The position numbers were made by a program, and so were the translations under genes. DNA of 64,000 nt from Vibrio kanaloae (GTDB lineage: Bacteria; Pseudomonadota; Gammaproteobacteria; Enterobacterales; Vibrionaceae), in NCBI RefSeq assembly GCF_024347535.1, contig NZ_AP025497.1, positions 992,001 through 1,056,000 of the forward strand, read 5' to 3'. How positions within the stretch are numbered: position 1 is the first letter of the stretch; each line of letters opens with the position of its first letter. The notes beneath the pieces were generated by a model. That model was not told the origin of the DNA and did not search any database. It saw nothing but the letters and a program-made list of their open reading frames with translations. Shown piece by piece: positions 45,350 to 54,632 of this stretch.

Positions 45350-45366
45350 TTGGCTTGGAATATGCT
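45350..45366 (+). promoter_or_regulatory. Sigma-54-type promoter
   Basis: TTGGCTTGGAATATGCT: GG (45352-45353) and GC (45364-45365) exactly 10 bases apart, matching TTGGC-N-TGCT of the -24/-12 consensus. About 80 bases upstream of the secreted protein gene; a sigma-54 activator gene lies 2 kb downstream. Confidence 0.6.
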
Positions 45367-45457
45367 CTATCGAACTACGAATTGCTAAAGGATTTTCTCC
45401 AATGTGGGCAAGGCAGAAAACCCTAAAAGCATAAGTATGGATAAATGGAGAGAGAAC

Positions 45458-47248
45458 ATGAAGGTTATAAATTATTTACTTAGTGTGCTTTTGTTGTTTA
45501 GTAGCCCCCAGTTGGTATGGGCTACTGTTGATGTGATGGAACTCGATGGTAACGCGACCAGTGATAATATTGGTATTGATTGGGACGATGTCAATGATCC
45601 CAACAGCATGGTTGGGATTGCAGAGTTCTTCGAAAAAGACCGTAATGGTATCGACCAAATATTTTGGAAGGGTGGGTCAAAAGATGATTCCGACATAACG
45701 GATTGGGCTTTCCGTACGGCGTCACCACAACCAAAAGATGACTTTACCAATGCGTATGCCGCTGCCTTTGAAAGCGAAGGCGATTTGCTGATTTACTTTG
45801 GTGCAGACCGATATGCAAACAATGGTGATATGTACATTGGCTTCTGGTTCCTACAAGACCAAGTAGGATTGCCGGATGGGAAAACTAAGGGTGACTTTGT
45901 TGGGCAGCATGTCAATGGAGACATCCTTGTGCTGATTTCATTTCCACAAGCGAGTGGTGGTAATCCGTATATAGAAGTGTTGCAGTGGGATTTGAATAAT
46001 GGCGATGTCACCGACAACATGACGAGAATTTTCCAAACAGACGGTGACCCTAAATCGAATGATTTTGTGGGAGCTAGATGTGGCAGTGGCGCTGTTGGTG
46101 TCGATAAGATATGTGCGATTTCCAATGATGACTCTATCGGGGCAATACCGCTACCCAATGTACAAGGTTGGGACTATCTAGCTAAAACGGGTGAAACAAC
46201 AACGATTCCAACCGAGAGCTTCGTGGAAGGTCGATTAAACTTGTCAGCTCTGTTGAATGATGAGTTTGGTATCAGCGACATTCCTTGTTTCAGTAGCTTC
46301 TTAGTGGAGTCACGAGCTTCCCGTTCGATTGATGCATCTTTAGCTGACTTCGTTGTCGGTTCATTCAGTTTATGTAGCATCAGCATAGCGGCGACTTGTA
46401 ATACAACTAGCTTTACGGTTGATGGCATGTTTAACATCGATTACACCGTGACGGTAACCAATACTGGCCCTGGTTCGTTAGGCACCAATGGTGACTACGA
46501 AGTGGCCTTTTTATCTGAGTCACCAATCTTAGGTGCGCTTCCAGTGGTGGGTAACGGTGATGAAGTGTGGAGTGTAGGTGAGTCATTCTCATTCATGGGG
46601 AATTACTTGTCTGTAAATAATGGTGCTGTCGGCGTAATAGATGGTTCGGTGGATCTTGATGGACTTATCGTGAATGCTCAAGCGCCAGTGGCCTACAATT
46701 GTCCACCAATAGACTTGAGCCCGATGGTTGATATTTCTAAGGTGTGTAATAGCTTCTTAGAGGTTGATGGCGGTCAAGTTGTGCTTAAGAAAACCTATGA
46801 TGTTGAAATATGTAATACCGGTGATATCCCATTAGCCATTGAATCGCTGATGGATTCTAAGGATGGTTCTTTGAGCCGTTCTGATTTACCTACCGAAGTA
46901 GTCAACAGCAGTTACTACCTCGACTTTGCTTTACCTTGCGATAATCTTGAGGATGTGACCACATGTGGTGCTGGTAATATGTGTAGTGCATTGAGTGCTG
47001 ACCCCGAGTTGTTTGCTTGTAAAACGGGTGAAGGAGAGTGGATACCGAACTTTGGTGATGCGATTGGTCAAGTGTGTACCCAAGTAAGCAAAACTTATGC
47101 GCCAAATGTGTTACCAACTGGAGTAGACGGAATGCTATCTAATCAAGTGACAGCAACGTTTGATTCGCTGTTCTTGCAAGAAGCATTTATGGAAACATCG
47201 AACATTGCAACCTGTGATGTTTGTCCAATTACTGTACCTGAGCAATAA
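45458..47248 (+). CDS. Large secreted protein of unknown function
   Basis: 596 residues from ATG 45458 (GGAGAGAGAAC upstream; the GTG at 45404 is less likely). Signal peptide MKVINYLLSVLLLFSSPQLVWA. The first half is an acidic, Asp/Gly-rich region; the second half has DUF11-type beta-sandwich repeats (DYTVTVTNTGPGSLG; DVEICNTGDIPLAIESLMD). Many Cys (about 18) suggest disulfides. No anchor is visible. A surface, adhesive or biofilm matrix protein is plausible but unproven. Confidence 0.75.
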   Translation: MKVINYLLSVLLLFSSPQLVWATVDVMELDGNATSDNIGIDWDDVNDPNSMVGIAEFFEKDRNGIDQIFWKGGSKDDSDITDWAFRTASPQPKDDFTNAYAAAFESEGDLLIYFGADRYANNGDMYIGFWFLQDQVGLPDGKTKGDFVGQHVNGDILVLISFPQASGGNPYIEVLQWDLNNGDVTDNMTRIFQTDGDPKSNDFVGARCGSGAVGVDKICAISNDDSIGAIPLPNVQGWDYLAKTGETTTIPTESFVEGRLNLSALLNDEFGISDIPCFSSFLVESRASRSIDASLADFVVGSFSLCSISIAATCNTTSFTVDGMFNIDYTVTVTNTGPGSLGTNGDYEVAFLSESPILGALPVVGNGDEVWSVGESFSFMGNYLSVNNGAVGVIDGSVDLDGLIVNAQAPVAYNCPPIDLSPMVDISKVCNSFLEVDGGQVVLKKTYDVEICNTGDIPLAIESLMDSKDGSLSRSDLPTEVVNSSYYLDFALPCDNLEDVTTCGAGNMCSALSADPELFACKTGEGEWIPNFGDAIGQVCTQVSKTYAPNVLPTGVDGMLSNQVTATFDSLFLQEAFMETSNIATCDVCPITVPEQ

Positions 47249-47280
47249 GTACTTTCATTAATTGTACTCAATTAAATTCT

Positions 47281-47360
<80 letters not shown>

Positions 47361-47378
47361 ATTAGTTAGCTAGGCGAC

Positions 47379-48731
47379 TTAAATTACTATCTGATGTTTT
47401 TTGATCAGCTTGTATAAGGTTGTTCGGGAAATAGACAATGCTTTAGCGGATTGGGAAATATTGTAGTGGTGTTGCTGAATCACTCGACGAACATTTTTTG
47501 AAGAAAGTCGAGTGTCACTATCAGTGTCGGACGACGTGTCTTTCAATTGAATCCCCATATGACGAGTAGAGAGGACGCTTGAATTAGAAAGAACAATCGC
47601 TCTTTTTATGCAGTTGAATAATTCTCTGATATTGCCCGGCCAATGGTACTGTTTCATTTGCTCAAGAGTGTCACTAGGCAGTTTGGTTTTGGATGCGTAA
47701 TTGTGCTTCAGTTCAAAGCGAACCAAATCTTCAATGTCTTCTTTGTGCTCATTGAGTGGTACTAGGTCTAATGGAAGTACATTGATGCGATGAAAGAGAT
47801 CCTTTCGAAATTTACCCGCAGCAACGGCTTGTTCGATATTGACGTTGGTGGCGAAAATTACACGGCAATCTACGGGCAATTGGTTGTTACTGCCTAATCG
47901 CTCTATCGAGTTATTTTCTAGAAAGTGGAGCAAGTAGGTTTGCAGTGATAGCTCAAGATCGCCGATCTCATCCAAAAATAGCGTGCCACCGTTCGCTCTT
48001 TCCACATGCCCGACGTAGCGTTTGTTTGCTCCCGTGAACGAGCCTTTTTCAAAGCCAAATAGCTCCGAGTGAATCAGTGATTGTGGAATTGCGCCACAAT
48101 TTACAGCGATGAAAGGTTTCTGGCTACGGGCTGAGGCCTCATGTATTAAACGCGCACATAGGCTTTTTCCGGTTCCGGTCTCCCCTTGAATCAGTACTGG
48201 GAAATCGTTGTTAGCGAGCTTGGCTATCTTCTTTCTAAGTTGTTGGGTGGTGCTGGATTGTCCCACCAATTGACATTCATGGCACGAGGCAGGCTTAGGT
48301 TTAGTTTGCTTGGTGTCGACCATGCCATACGCATGCCCTAAATTTCGACAAAGCCATTCTGTATCAATAGGGAGGTGGTAATAATCCCAAAAGGTTTGCT
48401 TGATGAGCGATAAGTTGCGGCTTGGTGGTTGGTTGCAGATAGCGATTGCTTTTAAATTTGGAGAGTGAGCCTTCAGCACTGATATTTGTTCACATTGTTT
48501 GTCGATTGAGGATGATGTTAGACAAGAAACCACAATTGGTGCGTAGCTGTGGCTGCGTGTATCGAGTAAGTGAATGGCCTGTTCGGTCGTTTCTGCAACT
48601 TGAGCTTCCCAGTTATGGAGACGCAGCTCACCTACCCACTGACTATGGTGCAGGCATGCGGTGTTGCATAACAAAATCACAGAACGAGTTATTGGCTCAG
48701 GTGATACTCTTTTTGATGGCATTGTGCTCAC
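47379..48731 (-). CDS. Sigma-54-dependent transcriptional activator (VpsR/NtrC-like)
   Basis: 450 residues. The N-terminal 120 form a receiver-like domain without an obvious phospho-Asp. The AAA+ core (about 150-380) has Walker A GETGTGKS, the sigma-54 contact loop GSFTGA (GAFTGA with A to S), Walker B FLDEIGDL, and the DNA-binding end (about 410-450; ISQSAKALSISRTTLYKL) is Fis-type. It resembles Vibrio VpsR-type regulators of polysaccharide or biofilm genes. Convergent with the secreted protein gene, whose promoter is sigma-54-like. Confidence 0.88.
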   Translation of the reverse strand: MSTMPSKRVSPEPITRSVILLCNTACLHHSQWVGELRLHNWEAQVAETTEQAIHLLDTRSHSYAPIVVSCLTSSSIDKQCEQISVLKAHSPNLKAIAICNQPPSRNLSLIKQTFWDYYHLPIDTEWLCRNLGHAYGMVDTKQTKPKPASCHECQLVGQSSTTQQLRKKIAKLANNDFPVLIQGETGTGKSLCARLIHEASARSQKPFIAVNCGAIPQSLIHSELFGFEKGSFTGANKRYVGHVERANGGTLFLDEIGDLELSLQTYLLHFLENNSIERLGSNNQLPVDCRVIFATNVNIEQAVAAGKFRKDLFHRINVLPLDLVPLNEHKEDIEDLVRFELKHNYASKTKLPSDTLEQMKQYHWPGNIRELFNCIKRAIVLSNSSVLSTRHMGIQLKDTSSDTDSDTRLSSKNVRRVIQQHHYNISQSAKALSISRTTLYKLIKKHQIVI

Positions 48732-49010
48732 TCTTCATGTTTCGATATCCATGATGAAACCTTCAGTAAGCCCCCTAAATATCCCATAAGCTTAGGAGCA
48801 AAATTCGAATAATTCGAGTACATAAACCTAAGAACGTTGAGCAAGTAAGTGGCAGTACTTCAAGCGAGAAAGCCAATCTGGCGCTTTACTTACTGATATT
48901 TATGCTTATTAATTAAAGGTATTGACAAATATCGTGTTTTTACTGTCTTGTTTATTGATGATCACACAGTAAACTCCGCGCTAATCACTAACGATAAAGA
49001 GCTGATATTG

Positions 49011-49568
49011 ATGATAATTAACGTAGCAAAAAAGTTCATTTTGGCAGCTTCTGCGCTGATGCTAGGCGGTTGTGTTAGCTACAGCGTGACTGAACAAGAC
49101 ATGACTAACTACCTGCAAAATTCGGTGATGTTAGAGCAAGAAGTTGGTGTTGAAAGCGTCATGTATGCACAAGTAGCCGTTGATGATCTAGAAGTTAAAA
49201 TCGGGCGAGCAGAGAGTCAGCGTGTTTCTGTTCTGGCGAATACCAATGCAAAGATTCAAGTGTTTAATATGCCGAATATGGGGTTGGATCTTGATATCGA
49301 ATTCAGTGCGACTCCTGAATACGATAAAGAAAGTGGAGAGATTTATTTGAAATCACTGCGTTTAGAGCGCTTTGAAGAAAAAGACAAGCAGCTTTCTCCT
49401 GAGATCGCTAAACTACTTAAGCCTGCCGTTTCTATGATTGGTTTTGCTTTGTCCCAGTCACCAGTTTACAAACTGGACAGTAATAAGGTTCAAGAGTCAC
49501 TGATCAAGTCATCGGAACCTAATCTTGTGATTAAAGACAACAAGCTGGTCATTGAGTTATTCGATTAA
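49011..49568 (+). CDS. DUF1439 (YceB-type) lipoprotein
   Basis: 185 residues from ATG 49011. A lipoprotein signal ends LMLGGC (Cys near 20). The mature protein follows E. coli YceB: SYSVTEQDMTNYLQN, then VDDLEVKIGR and KSLRLERFEEKDKQLSPEI. The fold is BPI-like/SRPBCC-like in homologues; envelope role unknown. The gap 48732-49010 contains its promoter; nothing else is recognised there. Confidence 0.85.
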   Translation: MIINVAKKFILAASALMLGGCVSYSVTEQDMTNYLQNSVMLEQEVGVESVMYAQVAVDDLEVKIGRAESQRVSVLANTNAKIQVFNMPNMGLDLDIEFSATPEYDKESGEIYLKSLRLERFEEKDKQLSPEIAKLLKPAVSMIGFALSQSPVYKLDSNKVQESLIKSSEPNLVIKDNKLVIELFD

Positions 49569-49782
49569 CCTTTCACGTTTAATTTAAAATACAATGGCTG
49601 CCGATTTGGTGGCCATTTTTGTTTGTGTTGAACAAACAAGGCTTCTGTTTTTAGGCTGTCTATTCAGCTAGTTTTCTCTGGCTCATTTATTGAATTCGCC
49701 GCGTATCTCACCTTTACTTTACTCTTATGAGCAAGTCATCGCTTCAGTCATCAAATCATAAGAAAGAAAAGGTGAGCGAACT

Positions 49783-51345
49783 ATGAAGAATCCAGTAGTA
49801 GCGGATAACAAACCCGTTAAGGTCGAGCTAACCGAAGGTGAGGAGTATTACTTCTGTACCTGTGGCAAGTCGAAAAACCAACCGTTTTGTGATGGTTCTC
49901 ATGCAGGAACGGGCTTCAAACCGAAGAGTTTCGTGGCCGAGGAAACCGGCGACGCTTACCTGTGCCGCTGTAAGTATTCGAATAATCTCCCTTTTTGTGA
50001 TGGCACCCATAAACAGTTTACGGCTGAGCAAGTGGGTCAAGAAGGCCCTGATGTTCATATCCAAGCGGCAACGCCCGATCTCTCACCTGCGGCTTCTGCA
50101 ACCAAAGAAGAGCCCACGGTCGAATTCATTCATCAATTAGCACGAGATGGCTTATCCAAAGTGGGTCACCATGGGCCAATGACTTCAATGGGCGTCCCAA
50201 GATATCTATTACCTCACTGGGATGATATTCAAGTGATGGTTGCACAAATGGCGACCAAACCGTTATTGGAAGATGTGCCCGTTGGTACTGAGCTTATTAT
50301 TGGGCCAAAAGCGGAAAAGCCGCTTAAATTGAACATCTCCTTGTTTGTTTCTGATATGAGTTTTGGGTCTTTGTCTGAAGAAGCGAAAATCTCTTTAGCG
50401 ACAGGCGCGGAGCTTGCGGGAACGGGGATCTGCTCGGGGGAGGGCGGAATGTTACCCGAAGAGCAAGCGGCGAACTCACGTTACTTTTATGAATTAGCCA
50501 GCGCACAATTTGGTTACGATGAATCTAAGCTCAAAAATGTCCAAGCCTTCCATTTTAAAGGTGGACAGGGGGCTAAAACCGGAACAGGCGGTCACCTACC
50601 GGGTGCGAAGAACATTGGCAAGATAGCAGAGGTGCGTGGCATTAAAGCCGGTACCGCCGCGATTTCTCCACCCACCTTTGTTGATCTAAAAACCGTCGAG
50701 GATTTCAAAAATTTTGCCGACCGAGTTCGAGAAGTAACGGGCGGTATCCCAATAGGGTTCAAGTTGAGTGCCAATCATATTGAAGAGGATGTTCAGTTTG
50801 CACTCGATGCCAGTGCCGATTACATCATCTTGGATGGGCGTGGTGGCGGTACAGGAGCAGCGCCAGAAATGTTCCGTGACCATATTAGCGTGCCAACCAT
50901 TCCAGCGCTTGCTCGTGCCAGAGCCTATCTAGACAAGCAAGGCGTAAGTGACAGAGTCACCTTAATCATTACTGGTGGTCTTCGTGTTCCGATGGACTTC
51001 GTAAAAGCGATGGCGCTTGGCGCTGATGGCGTCGCTATCTCAAACAGTGCCATGCAGTCGATAGGGTGTGTTGCCGCCCGAATGTGTAACACCAATAATT
51101 GTCCGGCGGGCATCGCGACTCAAAAATCCGATTTACGCCAACGGTTAAATGTTGAGAAGGCATCGAACCAATTGAAGAACTTCTTCGAAGCCTCGACGGA
51201 GTTGATGCAAGTGATGGCGAGAGCGTGCGGACATGATCATTTGAATCAGTTTAATCCTCACGATCTGGCAACATGGAATCGCGAAATGGCCGAGCTATCT
51301 GGAGTCGCTTACTCTGGTGTCAGTTCACTAAATCAACTTAAGTAA
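49783..51345 (+). CDS. CDGSH iron-sulfur domain fused to glutamate-synthase-like FMN domain
   Basis: 520 residues. Two CDGSH-type iron-sulfur motifs: C25-x-C27 ... C36-D-G-S-H40 and C61-x-C63 ... C72-D-G-T-H76. From about 105 on is a glutamate-synthase central/FMN-binding TIM barrel with SFGSLSEEAKISLATGAEL, GEGGMLPEEQ, FKGGQGAKTGTGGHLPG and the 3Fe-4S motif CNTNNCPAGIATQ. Family members act without a separate GltB amidotransferase; substrate unknown, though ferredoxin-dependent transfer is plausible. AAAAGG precedes the ATG. Confidence 0.88.
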   Translation: MKNPVVADNKPVKVELTEGEEYYFCTCGKSKNQPFCDGSHAGTGFKPKSFVAEETGDAYLCRCKYSNNLPFCDGTHKQFTAEQVGQEGPDVHIQAATPDLSPAASATKEEPTVEFIHQLARDGLSKVGHHGPMTSMGVPRYLLPHWDDIQVMVAQMATKPLLEDVPVGTELIIGPKAEKPLKLNISLFVSDMSFGSLSEEAKISLATGAELAGTGICSGEGGMLPEEQAANSRYFYELASAQFGYDESKLKNVQAFHFKGGQGAKTGTGGHLPGAKNIGKIAEVRGIKAGTAAISPPTFVDLKTVEDFKNFADRVREVTGGIPIGFKLSANHIEEDVQFALDASADYIILDGRGGGTGAAPEMFRDHISVPTIPALARARAYLDKQGVSDRVTLIITGGLRVPMDFVKAMALGADGVAISNSAMQSIGCVAARMCNTNNCPAGIATQKSDLRQRLNVEKASNQLKNFFEASTELMQVMARACGHDHLNQFNPHDLATWNREMAELSGVAYSGVSSLNQLK

Positions 51346-51358
51346 ATAGTATTTCGAT

Positions 51359-51396
51359 AAAGCACACCCAATGTGTTTTGGGTGTGCTTATTTTTG
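51359..51396 (+). terminator. Intrinsic terminator
   Basis: AAGCACACCCA / TGGGTGTGCTT stem followed by ATTTTTG; ends the CDGSH fusion gene. Confidence 0.9.
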
Positions 51397-51485
51397 TCTG
51401 TGTAATGCCAATCTATAGTTAACCTTTCGTAATTGACTGCTTTATAAGTGTTTTTAGATCATTTCCTATTTTTTGAAAATATCGC

Positions 51486-51516
51486 TTTACCTCAAGTTAA
51501 CTTGAGGTTTTATCAT
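51486..51516 (+). promoter_or_regulatory. SoxR box within a MerR-type promoter
   Basis: The operator ACCTCAAGTTAACTTGAGGT (51489-51508) is a perfect 20-base palindrome identical in its core to the E. coli soxS SoxR site. It sits in a 19-base spacer between TTTACC (51486-51491) and TATCAT (51511-51516), the overlong spacer that SoxR activates. It drives the FMN reductase gene. Confidence 0.9.
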
Positions 51517-51670
51517 CATCCCAAATCTAAAAACACAATCTATCACCTTGTCACCTAGTGCAGGTTTTGATGTTATCAAACAGACGTTACGAATCTTCAG
51601 TTATGAACTTTGAGCTCCGTAATTGAAGTCATGAGTGCATAAAGGTGAGAAAAATGAACAAGGATCAACA

Positions 51671-52192
51671 ATGAAAGTATTAGCGATTGGCGCGACCAAC
51701 AGTAAAACATCGATTAACCAACAATTGGCAGCGTACACCGCAAGCTTAGTTGAGGGCGCGCAAGTAGAGGTGCTCGATCTTAATGATTTCGAGATGCCCA
51801 TTTACAGCGAAGATAGAGAAAAAGAGTCTGGCGTTCATCAACACGCGCAGCGCTTTTTTAGTAAGATTGGCGAAGCAGATGCCGTGGTCATCTCTTTTGC
51901 AGAGTACAACGGTTCATACACCGCAGCCTTTAAGAATGTGTTTGATTGGACATCACGAATCGACATGAAAGTGTATCAAGGCAAGCCTGTTGTTATGCTC
52001 TCCACATCACCAGGTCCAGGCGGCGCAAGTTCTGTGTTGTTGTCTGCGGTAAACTCCGCACCTTACTTTGATGCTGATGTGAAGGGTTCGATGTCGGTGC
52101 CAAGTTTCTACGACAACTTTAATGTAGAAACGGGAGAGCTCATCAATACCGAAATGGCAGAAAACCTGAAATCGGTCATGAGTCAAATTTAG
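51671..52192 (+). CDS. NADPH-dependent FMN reductase family protein
   Basis: 173 residues from ATG 51671 (AAGGATCAAC upstream); an earlier ATG at 51635 is in frame. Flavodoxin-like fold: VLAIGATNSKTSINQQLAAYT binds FMN; FAEYNGSYTAAFKN and STSPGPGGASSVL are typical. Reduces quinones, chromate or azo compounds; here a SoxR target, so a redox-cycling-drug defence role is inferred. Confidence 0.9.
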   Translation: MKVLAIGATNSKTSINQQLAAYTASLVEGAQVEVLDLNDFEMPIYSEDREKESGVHQHAQRFFSKIGEADAVVISFAEYNGSYTAAFKNVFDWTSRIDMKVYQGKPVVMLSTSPGPGGASSVLLSAVNSAPYFDADVKGSMSVPSFYDNFNVETGELINTEMAENLKSVMSQI

Positions 52193-52350
52193 AAATCGAT
52201 AACACCTCAATAAGACAAAGCAGCTATGTTCATGACTGCTTTTCGTTGAGCCCGCAGTCAAAGTTTATGGACATTAACTGGTTAAGGTAACAATAGGTCG
52301 CTATTCTAAAGTTAAAGTAAGCTTTAAATATTTATGATCTCAAGGGTAGT

Positions 52351-52797
52351 GTGACAATGAGAAACATCGTATATCTCACCATAGGCCAATTGGCAGAGCG
52401 CAGTGGCGTGGCTCCTTCTGCCTTACGTTTTTACGAAACCAAAGGGTTGATTGCTTCGATTCGTACTAACGGAAATCAACGTCGGTATCAGTCGGCGATG
52501 TTGAGACGAATCGCACTGATACAAGTTGCTCAATCGATAGGTTTCACGCTTGAAGAGATCACCGATGAGCTATCGACGTTACCGATGAACCATACGGCGA
52601 CTAAACATGATTGGGAGCTTGTGGCTAAGAAGTGGCAAGGGCAGCTCGATAGTAAAATGGCGCAAATTAAGTCGTTACAAGAGAACTTAACCGGTTGCAT
52701 CGGTTGCGGCTGTTTGAGTATGCAGAAATGCCAATTACTAAACCCTGAGGACATCCTGCATGATCAAGGGCAGGGCGCTCAGCGTATTGTTGATTAG
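52351..52797 (+). CDS. soxR: SoxR, [2Fe-2S] redox sensor (MerR family)
   Basis: 148 residues from GTG 52351 (ATG 52357 is nearly as good). N-terminal MerR helix-turn-helix (TIGQLAERSGVAPSALRFYETKGL), long dimer helix, then the iron-sulfur motif C116-x2-C119-x-C121-x5-C127 (CIGCGCLSMQKC). Redox-cycling compounds oxidise the cluster and activate target promoters. It lies 158 bases after the FMN reductase and on the same strand; a SoxR box lies before that gene, not before soxR. Confidence 0.94.
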   Translation: MTMRNIVYLTIGQLAERSGVAPSALRFYETKGLIASIRTNGNQRRYQSAMLRRIALIQVAQSIGFTLEEITDELSTLPMNHTATKHDWELVAKKWQGQLDSKMAQIKSLQENLTGCIGCGCLSMQKCQLLNPEDILHDQGQGAQRIVD

Positions 52798-52939
52798 CTT
52801 TTATTTCGTTTGAATATCGAACTAAATTTGAGCGTTTTATCAATAAGTGGATCAGTGGTGGTAAGGCGTACCTTGTGTAGACAAATAGGGATTAAGGGTC
52901 TAGTTTAGGGCATTCTTTCACTATAAGAAGAGGTTAGTT

Positions 52940-53320
52940 ATGTTTAGCCATGTTTTTCTTGGTACTGAAAACATTGAACGCGCGAAGTCTTTCTATGACC
53001 CAATCATGAAGGTGCTTGGCTACAGCGAAGGTTCTGTCGACCCTAAAGGGCGTTGCATTTACGTGACTCAAACCGGTGTACTGGGTTTAACTAAACCGAT
53101 TGATGGCCAGCCTGCCACTTATGGCAATGGGATGACGATAGGTTTTCTAGCAACCTCACCAGAAGTCGTCGATGAGTGGCATCGTATTGGTGTAGAAAAC
53201 GGGGGTACAAGTATTGAAAATGGTCCAGGAGTGAGGGGAACTGATGAGCGCCGCCTTTACTTGGCTTACTTACGAGACCCTGATGGAAACAAGATCTGCG
53301 CCACTCACTTTATGCCATAG
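52940..53320 (+). CDS. VOC-family (glyoxalase/bleomycin-resistance) protein
   Basis: 126 residues; two beta-alpha-beta-beta-beta modules (HVFLGTENIERAKSFYDPIM and RDPDGNKICATHF). Metal ligands (H4 region, E/H later) are partly kept. Substrate unknown. AGAGG just before the ATG. The final codon runs into a 17-bp tandem repeat. Confidence 0.85.
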   Translation: MFSHVFLGTENIERAKSFYDPIMKVLGYSEGSVDPKGRCIYVTQTGVLGLTKPIDGQPATYGNGMTIGFLATSPEVVDEWHRIGVENGGTSIENGPGVRGTDERRLYLAYLRDPDGNKICATHFMP

Positions 53321-53360
53321 TTCACCTGATGCCACAGTTCACCTTATGCCACTGTTCACT
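53310..53360 (+). repeat. 17-bp tandem repeat (3 units) at the VOC gene end
   Basis: TTATGCCATAGTTCACC, TGATGCCACAGTTCACC and TTATGCCACTGTTCACT run head to tail. The first unit contains the VOC stop codon. Confidence 0.88.
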
Positions 53361-53474
53361 TTATACCACGGTGGCGTATTATTAGGTTATGTTGATTGTT
53401 CAGAGCTTGTGAATTACGGCTCTGAACTTGTCTGTTTCCCTGAAGACTCGCAAATATTGCAAAGGATCTGCCAG

Positions 53475-53888
53475 ATGACACCAAATGAACTGTTTTATGA
53501 GAGTTTTGAACGTTGCCGGATCGACCAAGAGTTTCTGGAAACATTTTTGGCCGATTTCTGTGAGCACAACCCTAGGTTTTCAGAACGTTTTGAAAACATA
53601 GGGTTAGAGCAACAAACTAAGATGCTCAAAGCCTCGATCATCTTGATTTACAACTCTTCTGGTTTACCGAGTGTAAGAAACTCGGTTAAAAAGCTTGGTA
53701 AGCGACATAAAGATTTGGGGATGGATATCTCTGAACAAGAGCTTAACGAATGGTTTAACTCATTGCTGAATACAGTCAAAAAATACGATCCCCTTTACGA
53801 TGAAAGCGTCGAACGAGCTTGGGCCCAGACTCTTGAACAAGGGCTAAATATCATGAAAAAAGAGTGCGTAGTAAAGTCAGAATCATAG
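53475..53888 (+). CDS. Globin-family protein
   Basis: 137 residues from ATG 53475, which has AAAGGA 8 bases upstream; a longer frame from 53244 overlaps the VOC gene and is not credited. All-helical globin fold: ELFYESFERCRIDQEFLETFLADFCEHNPRF (A-C helices), SVRNSVKKLGKRHKDLGM with proximal-His candidate H78, then YDESVERAWAQTLEQGLNIM. Binds haem; O2 or NO chemistry unknown. It is most like single-domain bacterial globins. Confidence 0.8.
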   Translation: MTPNELFYESFERCRIDQEFLETFLADFCEHNPRFSERFENIGLEQQTKMLKASIILIYNSSGLPSVRNSVKKLGKRHKDLGMDISEQELNEWFNSLLNTVKKYDPLYDESVERAWAQTLEQGLNIMKKECVVKSES

Positions 53889-54025
53889 ACATTTTCTTAT
53901 CTGGAATCTTTTTACTTAATTTTAAGCATGGTATTACGTTCGACAAATTGAACTGGAACTACGAGTTTTACAAAGTTCGTCTCTTGCTCTTGAATTTGGC
54001 TTACGACAATTTTCACTGACTCACG

Positions 54026-54511
54026 CTATTCTTCTAGAGGAAGTCGATAGCTGTTTTTCAACTCTTTTACCGAGATGTTCGATTGAATCGCACTCACGCC
54101 TTTCACTCTTCTGATCGAGCTAATGCGCTCAAAGTACTCTTCCAAATCTTTCGCCAACACTTGCACCATGTAATCGGCGCCGCCTGCAATACAGTGACAC
54201 ATAGGAATCCAATCGGTTACTTCGACAAATTCTTCAAACGGTTCTGTGTTTTCTACTTCATGGTTGCCTAAAGTGACAAGAGTAAAACCCGCCACATGAA
54301 AGCCTAATTTCTTACGATTCAGCTTCGCGGCATAACCATCGATATAGCCAGCTTCTTCCATGCGTTTCCAACGACGCCAGCATGGGGTTTCGCTGAGGTT
54401 GACCTTCTCTGCGAGCTTGCTGTTGCTCATGCGTCCGTCTTGCTGGATATACTCTAAGATGGCGATATCTGTGTCATCTAACACTTCTTTGGTGGATTCT
54501 TTCTGTTTCAT
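54026..54511 (-). CDS. Lrp/AsnC-family regulator
   Basis: 161 residues. Helix-turn-helix near 24-45 (MSNSKLAEKVNLSETPCWRRWKRME), then the RAM ligand domain (ADYMVQVLAKDLEEYFERIS). It is divergent from a LysE-type exporter 121 bases away, which it likely controls in response to an amino acid. Short acidic linker at the C terminus. Confidence 0.9.
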   Translation of the reverse strand: MKQKESTKEVLDDTDIAILEYIQQDGRMSNSKLAEKVNLSETPCWRRWKRMEEAGYIDGYAAKLNRKKLGFHVAGFTLVTLGNHEVENTEPFEEFVEVTDWIPMCHCIAGGADYMVQVLAKDLEEYFERISSIRRVKGVSAIQSNISVKELKNSYRLPLEE

Positions 54512-54632
54512 GGTTTTTTTAGAAAAGTCTTGCTCAAATTTGCATTAATATTAGCCTATATAGCAATTTAATTCCTAGTCGAATCTGTAAACTCTCTCCC
54601 TATAAATCTTTACTTATCAGGAGTGAGAGGAA

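Noticed and set aside
53244..53474. Upstream extension of the globin frame
   Set aside because: Overlaps the VOC gene, runs through a tandem repeat and lacks globin similarity; AAAGGA supports ATG 53475.
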